The notes under the pieces were generated by a model that worked only from the letters and a program-made list of their open reading frames with translations, was not told the DNA's origin and did not search any database. 28,768 nt of DNA, from positions 1 to 28,768 of the forward strand of contig JANOFE010000161.1 of NCBI GenBank assembly GCA_031413495.1, written 5' to 3'. The stretch comes from JACMNW01 sp031413495. GTDB lineage: Bacteria > Pseudomonadota > Alphaproteobacteria > Rhodobacterales > Rhodobacteraceae. The translations under genes were made by a program, and so were the position numbers. Positions 14,645 through 21,485 of this stretch are shown here, piece by piece. Each line of letters opens with the position of its first letter. The stretch's first letter is position 1.

Positions 14645-15526
14645 TCAGATCAGAAAAGCAAGAGTAAGCGGAAGTGTGACGATCGACATCACGGTGGAGA
14701 CGATGACAAGGCCCGCCACCGCATCTGCATCGGCCCCGTATTTTTCGGCCAACAGGTAAGACGTGACTGCCACCGGTGTGGTAATCTGCAAGATCAGAAC
14801 GGCAAGGGCTATGGGTTGCAGCCCAAACGCCCAGCCTGTCCCCACCGCCACGCCAAGGCACACAGCAGCGCGGCCGAGTGACAGCCAGAATGCCCGCCCG
14901 AATTGACCAACGCCGAGGCGCGCGATAGCAACACCCAATGTGATCAGCATCAACGGGATCGCCATCTGACCAATCAGATCAAGCGAATTGGTCAACCAAA
15001 GGGGCGTGGTCCAACCCTGCCAAAGAAACAGCGCCCCAAACAAAGTGGCGGCCATTGCGGGTTCCTTGATCACCCGAAAAAGCGACCCCCCGCCCGACAC
15101 CAGCCAAATGCCGAAGGTAAAGCTCCACACCACCATGACCGCAAAGATCACCACGGCAAAACCAAGCCCCGCCTCACCAAAGGCAAACAGCGCCAACGGC
15201 AGACCCAGATTGCCGGTATTGCCAAAAATCAGCGGGGCGAGCCAGGTGCGCCGATCCAGTTTCAGACCGACCACAAGCGCCCAAAAAATAACCGTCAACC
15301 CGCCATAAGCCACCACAGATGCCAACAGCACCGATGTTAAGGCAGCCGGATCAATCTTGGTTTTCATCAACGCGGTGAAGATCAGGCAGGGCACACCCAG
15401 CGTCATCGACAGGCGTGTTACAAACTCCATCCGGTATTCATACCCGAATTTTGCCCATGCAAATCCGATGCCCGCAAGGATGCAAACGGGTGCCACAATC
15501 TGCATGACTGTCGTGATGAGGTTCAC
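14645..15526 (-). CDS. AEC-family (auxin efflux carrier) transporter
   Basis: A 293-residue inner-membrane carrier with about ten hydrophobic helices. The family signature GNTGNLGLPLALFAFGE (mid-protein, about 100-117) and the paired N-terminal pattern VAPVCILAGIGFAWAK are visible. Bacterial AEC members move malate, malonate or other carboxylates or amino acids; the substrate is not known here. The start is probably the GTG at 15526; an in-frame ATG seven codons later (15505) is an alternative. It diverges from hspQ over an 84-nt promoter region. Confidence 0.85.
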   Translation of the reverse strand: MNLITTVMQIVAPVCILAGIGFAWAKFGYEYRMEFVTRLSMTLGVPCLIFTALMKTKIDPAALTSVLLASVVAYGGLTVIFWALVVGLKLDRRTWLAPLIFGNTGNLGLPLALFAFGEAGLGFAVVIFAVMVVWSFTFGIWLVSGGGSLFRVIKEPAMAATLFGALFLWQGWTTPLWLTNSLDLIGQMAIPLMLITLGVAIARLGVGQFGRAFWLSLGRAAVCLGVAVGTGWAFGLQPIALAVLILQITTPVAVTSYLLAEKYGADADAVAGLVIVSTVMSIVTLPLTLAFLI

Positions 15527-15570
15527 AGACTGTTTCCCTAATTATTAACCTGTTTGGTAGACATGCGATG

Positions 15571-15599
15571 CCTACAAGGATTATTATGGGTCTTGTAGG
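15571..15599 (+). promoter_or_regulatory. Inverted repeat in hspQ leader, overlaps Shine-Dalgarno
   Basis: CCTACAAG (15571-15578) and CTTGTAGG (15592-15599) are perfect 8-nt arms with a 13-nt AT-rich loop. The likely ribosome site AGGGG (15597-15601) lies 9 nt before the hspQ ATG, and its first three bases are inside the right arm. In RNA the hairpin would partly hide the ribosome site, as in RNA thermometers. A DNA operator is the alternative. Confidence 0.55.
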
Positions 15600-15610
15600 G
15601 GTATTGTATT

Positions 15611-15937
15611 ATGTTCAAGACGGCGGCCAAGTATCATCTGGGTCAAATTCTGCGCCACAAGAAACATCCGTTCCGGGGCGTGGTGTTTGATGTGGATGCG
15701 ATGTTTTCGAACACCGAAGCCTGGTATGACGCCATCCCCGAAGATAGCCGTCCGCGCAGGGACCAGCCGTTTTACCATTTGCTGGCCGAAAACGACCAAA
15801 GTTACTATGTAGCCTACGTGTCTGAGCAAAATCTTGTGCCAGATGACTTGGCGGGCCCGGTGGACCACCCTGATTTGGGCGATCTTTTCGGCGACTATGA
15901 AAATGGCCGCTACCCGTTGCAGTTTCAGCTGAATTAA
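15611..15937 (+). CDS. hspQ: Heat shock protein HspQ (YccV-like)
   Basis: A 108-residue cytosolic protein of the HspQ/YccV family. It shows AKYHLGQILRHKKHPFRGVVFDVDAMF near the N-terminus, then QPFYHLLAENDQSYYVAYVSEQNLVPD, the hallmark segment of the family. In E. coli HspQ is heat-induced, enhances Lon-dependent degradation of selected substrates and is linked to hemimethylated DNA binding and DnaA stability. A stand-alone LON-domain gene occurs 13 kb away, but no link is shown. A hairpin overlaps the ribosome site. I see no clear sigma-32-type promoter. Confidence 0.93.
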   Translation: MFKTAAKYHLGQILRHKKHPFRGVVFDVDAMFSNTEAWYDAIPEDSRPRRDQPFYHLLAENDQSYYVAYVSEQNLVPDDLAGPVDHPDLGDLFGDYENGRYPLQFQLN

Positions 15938-16020
15938 ACCTGAACACACCGATCTTTGGTTACCTTTTGCTAACACTCTGCCCTTAGGCTTTCCCTGATC
16001 AGACCCGAGGGAGGGTGTAA

Positions 16021-16356
16021 ATGGATTTGGCGACAGAAACGCAGGATGATCTTTTGATCGTGCGTGCGATGGAAGACCGGATAGATGCCGCAGGTGCTAT
16101 CCAATTCAAGGAACAGATGCGAAGCATTTGCCAAAATCCACAATCAAGGGTGATGCTGGATCTGTCACGTGTGGCATTTCTTGACAGTTCTGGTTTGGGT
16201 GCTGTGGTGGCCGTGATGAAATTGCTTGGGCCGGGCAGGCGGCTTGAACTTGCGGCGCTGACACCCACGGTTGCCAAGGTATTTCGCCTGACGCGCATGG
16301 ATACGGTGTTCACCATTCACGATAGTGTTCCCAATGGCTTTCCCAGCGCCGTCTGA
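16021..16356 (+). CDS. STAS-domain anti-sigma factor antagonist (RsbV-like)
   Basis: A 111-residue single STAS domain. The phospho-acceptor loop VAFLDSSGLGAVVAVMK (Ser56/Ser57) matches RsbV and SpoIIAA. Such proteins bind and disable an anti-sigma kinase until phosphorylated on this serine. A very strong purine-rich ribosome site lies just ahead of the ATG (about 16007-16015). The next gene, an anti-sigma kinase-like ATPase, overlaps its 3' end, so the two are almost certainly translated together and act as a pair. No PP2C phosphatase or sigma factor gene is next to them. Confidence 0.88.
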   Translation: MDLATETQDDLLIVRAMEDRIDAAGAIQFKEQMRSICQNPQSRVMLDLSRVAFLDSSGLGAVVAVMKLLGPGRRLELAALTPTVAKVFRLTRMDTVFTIHDSVPNGFPSAV

Positions 16357-16792
16357 TACCCCTTACGCCACTGGCACTGGCGCGGTTTTTCAGATCACCA
16401 GCACACCACTGGCCGTGCGGCGCGCGTTGCGGGAGGTGTTAGATCATTCGATCATGTCCGGCTTATCAAAGGACGCGCGCGGCACAGCGGAATTGGTGTT
16501 GGCCGAAGCTTTGAACAACATTGTCGAGCATGCGTATGGCACGGACGATGGCCAGATAGAATTGCAGTTGCATCAAACCGGCAGCAGACTTTCTTGTGAT
16601 GTTTTTGATGCGGGCATGCCAATGCCAGAAGGCGAATTACCGGCTGGTTTGGCGCAAATTATTGGTGAGCATGACGATTTGCCAGAAGGCGGATTTGGCT
16701 GGTATTTGATTCGGACACTGACGGAAGACCTGACCTATAGGCGAATAGACGCCCGTAACCATCTGAGCTTTAAGTTAAATATCGAACAGTGA
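16334..16792 (+). CDS. RsbW-like anti-sigma regulatory ATPase/kinase
   Basis: A 152-residue GHKL ATP-binding domain. The N box LVLAEALNNIVEHAYG, the DAGMPMP loop (the G1 box DxGxP type) and the GGFGWYLIRTL G2 box are all present, as in RsbW and SpoIIAB, which bind a sigma factor and phosphorylate the STAS partner. It starts inside the STAS gene (23 nt overlap from the ATG at 16334); an in-frame GTG at 16325 is possible. Together with the upstream STAS gene it forms a partner-switching module controlling an unknown target, which may not be a sigma factor. Confidence 0.85.
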   Translation: MAFPAPSDTPYATGTGAVFQITSTPLAVRRALREVLDHSIMSGLSKDARGTAELVLAEALNNIVEHAYGTDDGQIELQLHQTGSRLSCDVFDAGMPMPEGELPAGLAQIIGEHDDLPEGGFGWYLIRTLTEDLTYRRIDARNHLSFKLNIEQ

Positions 16793-16822
16793 CGTTTAAG
16801 TCTGCGCTATTGTTTCCGATCT

Positions 16823-16846
16823 CGGCGAATAGTCACTGAATCGCCG
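16823..16846. terminator. Hairpin downstream of the anti-sigma pair
   Basis: CGGCGA (16823-16828) pairs with TCGCCG (16841-16846) around a 12-nt loop, followed shortly by GATTTTCC. It could end the two-gene transcript. A shortened echo of it (CTCGGCG joined directly to CCGCGATT) lies at 16911-16925. The rest of the gap to 17022 shows no gene. Confidence 0.4.
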
Positions 16847-17022
16847 CGATTTTCCCTAAATACAGCCGCAGGTTGGTGGCACATTGACTGAGTAGCTGCA
16901 CAAAGCTTCTCTCGGCGCCGCGATTAAAGTAGCCCCCACCCAGATTGTGGCGTCGAGATACTCTGTGCTTCCAAATCCCTGGTCCGCGCCCTACGGTTTG
17001 CCGCTTAACAAGAGGCAGCTAA

Positions 17023-18600
17023 ATGCGTGATTTCCAACTTCCTGGCCGTTCGGCCGTGTTCGCCGGCAATGGCATGTGCGCCACCTCACACCCCTTGGCA
17101 GCTAAGGTTGCAATTGACACCCTGCAAGCAGGCGGCAACGCCGTTGATGCCGCCATAGCAGGCGCAGTTTTGCTGGGAATCTGCGAGCCACAGATGACCG
17201 GGATCGGCGGCGATTGTTTCGTTTTGGTGAAACCAGCCGGCGAAGAGCGGGTGATCGCGCTGAACGGGTCAGGCCGCGCCCCCAAAGGCTTGTCAGCGCA
17301 TTCCTTGCGCGCGCGGGGGTTGACCGCCGTTCCAATAAACGGGGTCGAGGCGGTAACCCTGCCCGGCGCGATGGATGCGTTTTGCAGGCTTTCTGCTGAT
17401 TGGGGACGCTTTGATCTGGCACGAACGCTCGCCCCCGCCATTCACTATGCCGACGAAGGTGTGCCGGTTGCCCCGCGCACGGCGTTCGATTGGGCAGAGG
17501 CCGCAGGTGATCTGCAGGGCGATGCGCGGCGGTTTTATTTGTTGCAGGGTCGCGCCCCGGCACCGGGACAAATGTTTCGTGCGCCGGGTCAGGCAGACGT
17601 TCTGCGCAAAGTGGCAACCCTTGGGCGGGCCGGGTTTTATGAGGGCGAGGTTGCCGAAGATATGGTCGCGTCCCTGCAAGCCATGGGCGGCACCCACCAG
17701 ATGGATGATTTCGCCGCCGTTGCCTGTGATTATACCGATCCGGTTTCCGGCATCTACAAAGGCACCGAATTGCTGGAACATCCGCCAAATGGCCAAGGTG
17801 CCACGGCGATTTTGCTGCTGAACATTCTTGCCGAATTTGATCTGGCAGCACTTGATCCCTTTGGCGCACACCGCGCCCATATCGAAGCAGAGGCTGCAAA
17901 GTTGGCCTATGACGCGCGCAACCGGTTTCTGGCAGATGCCGATCATACCACGCGGCTGGCCCATATGCTGGCCCCCGAAACTGCCAAGGCTATGGCTGCA
18001 TTGATAAATCCCGCACGCGCCATGCAAGCCGCAGCACCACTGACCGAGGCTGTGCATCGTGACACGATTTACCTGACCGTGGTCGACAAAGACCGCATGG
18101 CGGTGTCACTGATATATTCGGTGTTCCACAGCTTTGGTGGGGGGCTTGCCAGCGCAAAATTTGGGATCAATTTTCAAAATCGCGGGGCCGGCTTCACGGT
18201 CGAGGCGGGTCATCCGAACGAGGCGGCAGGTGGCAAGCGCCCGATGCACACCATCATTCCGGGCATGCTGCGCAAGAATGGCCGGGTGACCATGCCATTT
18301 GGCGTGATGGGCGGGGCATATCAGCCCAATGGCCACGCCCGGTTTGTCACCAATATGGTGGATTTCGGGCTGCATCCGCAGGCCGCAATTGATGCGCCAC
18401 GGTCGTTTTCAGGCGAAGACGGCATGCTGGTGGAGCGTGGTTATGGCCCTGACGTTCGTGCCAAACTTGCCGAGATGGGCCATGATGTGCACATCCCGGA
18501 TGGGCCGATTGGCGGGGCGCAGGCGATTTTGATCGACGATAGCGGCGTTTTGCAGGGGGCATCTGACCCCCGCAAAGACGGCTGCGCATTGGGGTATTGA
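17023..18600 (+). CDS. ggt: Gamma-glutamyltransferase family protein
   Basis: A 525-residue Ntn-hydrolase that should self-cleave into large and small subunits. The nucleophile is Thr348 in DTIYLTVVDKD, which aligns with Thr391 of the E. coli enzyme by the VVD anchor; GNAVDAAIAGAVLLGICEPQMTGIGGDCF is the N-terminal signature. These enzymes transfer or hydrolyse the gamma-glutamyl group of glutathione and related compounds. No signal peptide is visible, so it may act in the cytoplasm, unlike the E. coli periplasmic form. An AGAGG site precedes the ATG. The next gene begins 4 nt after the stop. Close relatives act on other gamma-glutamyl amides, so the substrate is uncertain. Confidence 0.85.
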   Translation: MRDFQLPGRSAVFAGNGMCATSHPLAAKVAIDTLQAGGNAVDAAIAGAVLLGICEPQMTGIGGDCFVLVKPAGEERVIALNGSGRAPKGLSAHSLRARGLTAVPINGVEAVTLPGAMDAFCRLSADWGRFDLARTLAPAIHYADEGVPVAPRTAFDWAEAAGDLQGDARRFYLLQGRAPAPGQMFRAPGQADVLRKVATLGRAGFYEGEVAEDMVASLQAMGGTHQMDDFAAVACDYTDPVSGIYKGTELLEHPPNGQGATAILLLNILAEFDLAALDPFGAHRAHIEAEAAKLAYDARNRFLADADHTTRLAHMLAPETAKAMAALINPARAMQAAAPLTEAVHRDTIYLTVVDKDRMAVSLIYSVFHSFGGGLASAKFGINFQNRGAGFTVEAGHPNEAAGGKRPMHTIIPGMLRKNGRVTMPFGVMGGAYQPNGHARFVTNMVDFGLHPQAAIDAPRSFSGEDGMLVERGYGPDVRAKLAEMGHDVHIPDGPIGGAQAILIDDSGVLQGASDPRKDGCALGY

Positions 18601-18604
18601 TAGG

Positions 18605-19057
18605 GTGGATTATAACGAACTGGCCACCACCATTGCCGCCCTGTGCCACGGTGAAACCGATACGGTGGCGCTGATGGCCACCGTGGCGTGCGAGCTGCAC
18701 AATACCCACCCGCTGTCTGACTGGACCGGATTTTACCGTGTTGTGGGGCCGGACCTTTTGAAAATCGGTCCCTATCAAGGTGGGCATGGTTGCCTTGTGA
18801 TCCCGTTTTCGCGCGGCGTTTGCGGGGCGGTGGCGCGCAGCGGAAAGTCCCTGATCGTGCCGGATGTGGAAGCGTTCGAGGGGCACATCGCCTGCGCATC
18901 GACCACAAAGTCGGAATTGGTTTTGCCCGTCTGGAATGGCAAGGGCGTGCTGTTGGGGGTGCTGGATTTGGACAGCGACACCCCCGCCGCCTTTACCGAA
19001 GTGGACGAGACGCGTCTGACCGCGATCCTTGCCGATGTATTCCGCGACGCGGCTTGA
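18605..19057 (+). CDS. msrC: Free methionine-(R)-sulfoxide reductase (GAF type)
   Basis: A 150-residue single GAF domain that reduces free L-methionine-(R)-sulfoxide with thioredoxin. Three cysteines, Cys63 (GHGC), Cys73 (RGVCG) and Cys97 (GHIAC), have the same 10- and 24-residue spacing as Cys84, Cys94 and Cys118 of the E. coli enzyme, so the catalytic set is complete. The start is a GTG at 18605, only 4 nt after the gamma-glutamyltransferase stop; translation is probably coupled. Context with gamma-glutamyltransferase and a homocysteine methyltransferase-family gene suggests salvage of sulfur amino acids. Confidence 0.92.
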   Translation: MDYNELATTIAALCHGETDTVALMATVACELHNTHPLSDWTGFYRVVGPDLLKIGPYQGGHGCLVIPFSRGVCGAVARSGKSLIVPDVEAFEGHIACASTTKSELVLPVWNGKGVLLGVLDLDSDTPAAFTEVDETRLTAILADVFRDAA

Positions 19058-19065
19058 ACTTATCC

Positions 19066-19085
19066 GGCGCAAAGTGGATTGTGCC
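19066..19085 (+). repeat. Degenerate palindrome in methyltransferase leader
   Basis: GGCGCAA (19066-19072) and TTGTGCC (19079-19085) are near-complementary arms around AGTGGA. The CAAAGTGGAT core resembles the one inside the hairpin at 2651-2694. It ends about 20 nt before the methyltransferase start codon. It may be a worn copy of the same element; function is unknown. Confidence 0.35.
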
Positions 19086-19105
19086 CGCAAAAGCGGAGAC
19101 GGAAA

Positions 19106-20002
19106 ATGGCGCAGATAACCCTTCTGGATGGCGGCATGGGGCAGGAATTGGTGGCGCGGTCCGGCGATGTGCCGACCCCGCTTTGGGCAACGCGGGTGAT
19201 GCTGGATCATCCGGGTATGGTGCGCGATATTCATGCGGATTATTTTGCCGCTGGGGCCACGATTGCCACAACCAATACCTATGCGATCCACCACGACAGG
19301 TTGGAACACTTTGATCTTGACGATCAATTTGAAACCCTGCATCAAAGTGCCGTATCACAAGCGTCTGACGCGCGGGCGGCGCACGGATCCGGGCGCGTTG
19401 CGGGGTCAATGGGGCCGCTGGTGGCCACCTATCGCCCCGAAGTGACCCAGCCGTTGGATGTTGCTGCGCCAAAATATGCCGAGATTGCAGCCCTGATCGG
19501 CCCGTATGTTGACCTGATTTTAATCGAAACCATGGCGTCGGTTTTGCAGGCCGAAGGTGCCCTGAAGGGGGCACAGGCGGCGGGGAAACCGGTTTGGCTA
19601 TCGGTCAGTGTGAATGACCATGATGGGTCTGTCTTAAGATCAGATGAACCGATAGCTCTGCTTGGCCGGATCATTGACCAATACCGTCCGGCGGCGGTTC
19701 TGGTGAACTGTTCGGTGCCCGAGGCGATGGCGGTGGCGCTGGCCGAGGTGGCGAAGTTTGGGCTGCCCTACGGTGCCTATGCCAATGGGTTTACCCATAT
19801 TTCGGGTAATTTTCTGGAAGACGCTGCAACAGTGGCATCATTGACCCATCGCCACGATCTGACGCCTGAAAAATATACCGAATTTGCAATGGGTTGGGTG
19901 GCCCAAGGGGCAACAATCGTGGGGGGCTGCTGTGAAGTGGGGCCAGCCCACATCCGGGCGCTGCATGATGCGTTGATCGTCGCTGGCCACCAGATTGTAT
20001 GA
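19106..20002 (+). CDS. Homocysteine S-methyltransferase family protein
   Basis: A 298-residue TIM-barrel methyltransferase. It begins ITLLDGGMGQEL, has the TTNTYAI segment, and supplies the zinc ligands Cys202 (VNCS) and Cys275/Cys276 (GGCCEVGP) that bind the homocysteine thiolate. Members use S-methylmethionine, betaine or other methyl donors; the donor is not told by sequence. The betI-choX region 6.7 kb away makes betaine a reasonable guess, no more. The ATG at 19106 has a GGAG site; an upstream GTG is unlikely. It overlaps the pseudouridine synthase gene by ATGA. Confidence 0.86.
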   Translation: MAQITLLDGGMGQELVARSGDVPTPLWATRVMLDHPGMVRDIHADYFAAGATIATTNTYAIHHDRLEHFDLDDQFETLHQSAVSQASDARAAHGSGRVAGSMGPLVATYRPEVTQPLDVAAPKYAEIAALIGPYVDLILIETMASVLQAEGALKGAQAAGKPVWLSVSVNDHDGSVLRSDEPIALLGRIIDQYRPAAVLVNCSVPEAMAVALAEVAKFGLPYGAYANGFTHISGNFLEDAATVASLTHRHDLTPEKYTEFAMGWVAQGATIVGGCCEVGPAHIRALHDALIVAGHQIV

Positions 20003-20649
20003 TTGAATTTACCTATACTCCGCCGATGGACCCTTTGGTTATTGTCTATGCCGATGATCAAGTCATCGTGTTGGACAAACCATCGGGACTGTTGTCGGTG
20101 CCGGGAAAAACCGTCGGCCGCAGCGACTGTCTAGAGCTTCGGTTGCGCGCAATGCACCCAGAGACATTGCTGGTGCACCGTTTGGATTGCGACACATCGG
20201 GTGTGATGATTTTTGCCCGATCAAAGGTGGCGCAAGGGTTTCTGGGGCAGGAATTTGAAAAGCGCCGGTCAGAAAAGACATATATTGCAAGGCTTTGGGG
20301 GCACCTGATGCCCAAACAGGGCCGTGTTGATCTGCCACTTTGTACCGATTGGCCAAACCGCCCGCGCCAGCATGTCGACCATGAAAATGGCCGTTCTGCG
20401 CAGACGGATTGGCAGGTTCTGGGCTATGAAGGGGATCAGACACGGGTTCGGTTGCATCCTTTGACGGGCCGAAGTCATCAGTTGCGCGTGCATATGTTGG
20501 AAATGGGCCACCCGATTTTGGGCGACCCGATCTATGCAACCGGGGCGGCTTTGGCGTTTCCGCGGCTGATGCTGCATGCGGAAAGCCTGTCATTGCATCA
20601 TCCAAAAACAAAAGAGCGGGTGACATTTTCGGCGGTTTGCCCGTTTTAG
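19999..20649 (+). CDS. RluA-family pseudouridine synthase
   Basis: A 216-residue enzyme that isomerises uridine to pseudouridine in RNA. The catalytic Asp63 lies in HRLDCDTSG, and the later RVRLHPLTGRSHQLRVHM and GHPILGDPIY segments are RluA-family hallmarks. Its small size without an S4 domain is like RluA itself, which modifies 23S rRNA position 746 and tRNA position 32; other single-domain relatives exist, so the site is not certain. It starts within the stop of the methyltransferase gene (ATGA), so coupled translation is likely. It is the last gene of this plus-strand run. Confidence 0.88.
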   Translation: MIEFTYTPPMDPLVIVYADDQVIVLDKPSGLLSVPGKTVGRSDCLELRLRAMHPETLLVHRLDCDTSGVMIFARSKVAQGFLGQEFEKRRSEKTYIARLWGHLMPKQGRVDLPLCTDWPNRPRQHVDHENGRSAQTDWQVLGYEGDQTRVRLHPLTGRSHQLRVHMLEMGHPILGDPIYATGAALAFPRLMLHAESLSLHHPKTKERVTFSAVCPF

Positions 20650-20744
20650 CGATGTGTTTTATCCGTGCTTTTGCTGTGCATTATCCGTGCTTACGCGGTT
20701 TTTGCACTTTTGGCGCGATTGCGGTGCGATATGTGCAAAAAAGA
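20650..20744. terminator. Convergent intergenic region with direct and inverted repeats
   Basis: TTATCCGTGCTT occurs twice, at 20659-20670 and 20681-20692. TTTTTGCAC (20699-20707) and GTGCAAAAA (20733-20741) are inverted arms 25 nt apart. The region lies between the convergent pseudouridine synthase and metallophosphoesterase genes, so the inverted arms may end transcription in both directions. The geometry is not a canonical terminator. Confidence 0.4.
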
Positions 20745-21485
20745 CTAGATGATCCAGCCCGTATCTAAGGCCTGCACCCAATCATCGAACTGGGCGGCTC
20801 GGGCACGGGCGACGGCGGATTTGGTATCATAGGGCACTAGGCGGTGGCTGACGGTCCAATTGGCACCTTGCCGGTCGAGGATGGCATAGGCGGCATGAGG
20901 TGTGCCTGCGCAAACATGGCGGGGCGACGGCGCAGAATGGTCGGTGAAGCCGGGGCAACCGACCGAGCCGGGGTTGACCACCAACCGGCCATCGGCAAGC
21001 CTGACCGCGCGGGCGACATGGGTATGACCGCACAGCATCAGAGATTGGGGAATGTCTTTGGCACGCGCGGTGATCTTGTCCAAGGGTGCACGGCGGGGGG
21101 TGCCGTCGGCGGTATAGGAGTCCAGCCAATAGGACAGGTCATCTTTTGGGGTGGCGTGGCAAAGGAAAGCGTCATCCACCACGGCAGTCGCGGGCAGGGT
21201 GGCAAGCCATGCCAGCGTTTCGGGGGAAAGATGAGGCAGGGCGCGCTTGTCCCAATCATCCATGGCGTTGGGGTCAGATAGCCAACGGTCATGGTTGCCG
21301 CGCACGGAGGCTGCAAACCCGGCACCTGCCAACAGATGCGCGGTACGGGCGGCATCCAAGGGGCCGGAAAAGCAATCGCCCAAGTTGACCAGCGCATCGG
21401 GCGATTGGTCAAGCACATCCACCAACACTGCCGCCAAGGCATCGGCATTGCCGTGGATATCGGCAAGGACGGCAATACGGGTCAT
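20745..21485 (-). CDS. Calcineurin-like metallophosphoesterase (YfcE/MJ0936-like)
   Basis: A 246-residue phosphoesterase with a two-metal site. Motifs in order are LADIHGN (Asp, His), NLGDCFSGP (bridging Asp), RGNHDRW (Asn, His-Asp), then FLCHATP and CGHTHVAR (later His ligands). These are the motifs of the YfcE-type branch, which hydrolyses phosphodiesters of unknown physiological substrate. Its start overlaps the aldehyde dehydrogenase stop by ATGA (21482-21485), so the two genes are co-translated although their functions do not obviously join. Confidence 0.87.
   Translation of the reverse strand: MTRIAVLADIHGNADALAAVLVDVLDQSPDALVNLGDCFSGPLDAARTAHLLAGAGFAASVRGNHDRWLSDPNAMDDWDKRALPHLSPETLAWLATLPATAVVDDAFLCHATPKDDLSYWLDSYTADGTPRRAPLDKITARAKDIPQSLMLCGHTHVARAVRLADGRLVVNPGSVGCPGFTDHSAPSPRHVCAGTPHAAYAILDRQGANWTVSHRLVPYDTKSAVARARAAQFDDWVQALDTGWII

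Noticed and set aside
15527..15610. Sigma-32 promoter for hspQ
   Set aside because: I looked for CTTGAA and CCCCAT-type boxes and found no convincing pair.
18347..19345. 332-codon minus-strand open frame
   Set aside because: It spans parts of three recognised plus-strand genes and has shadow-like composition.
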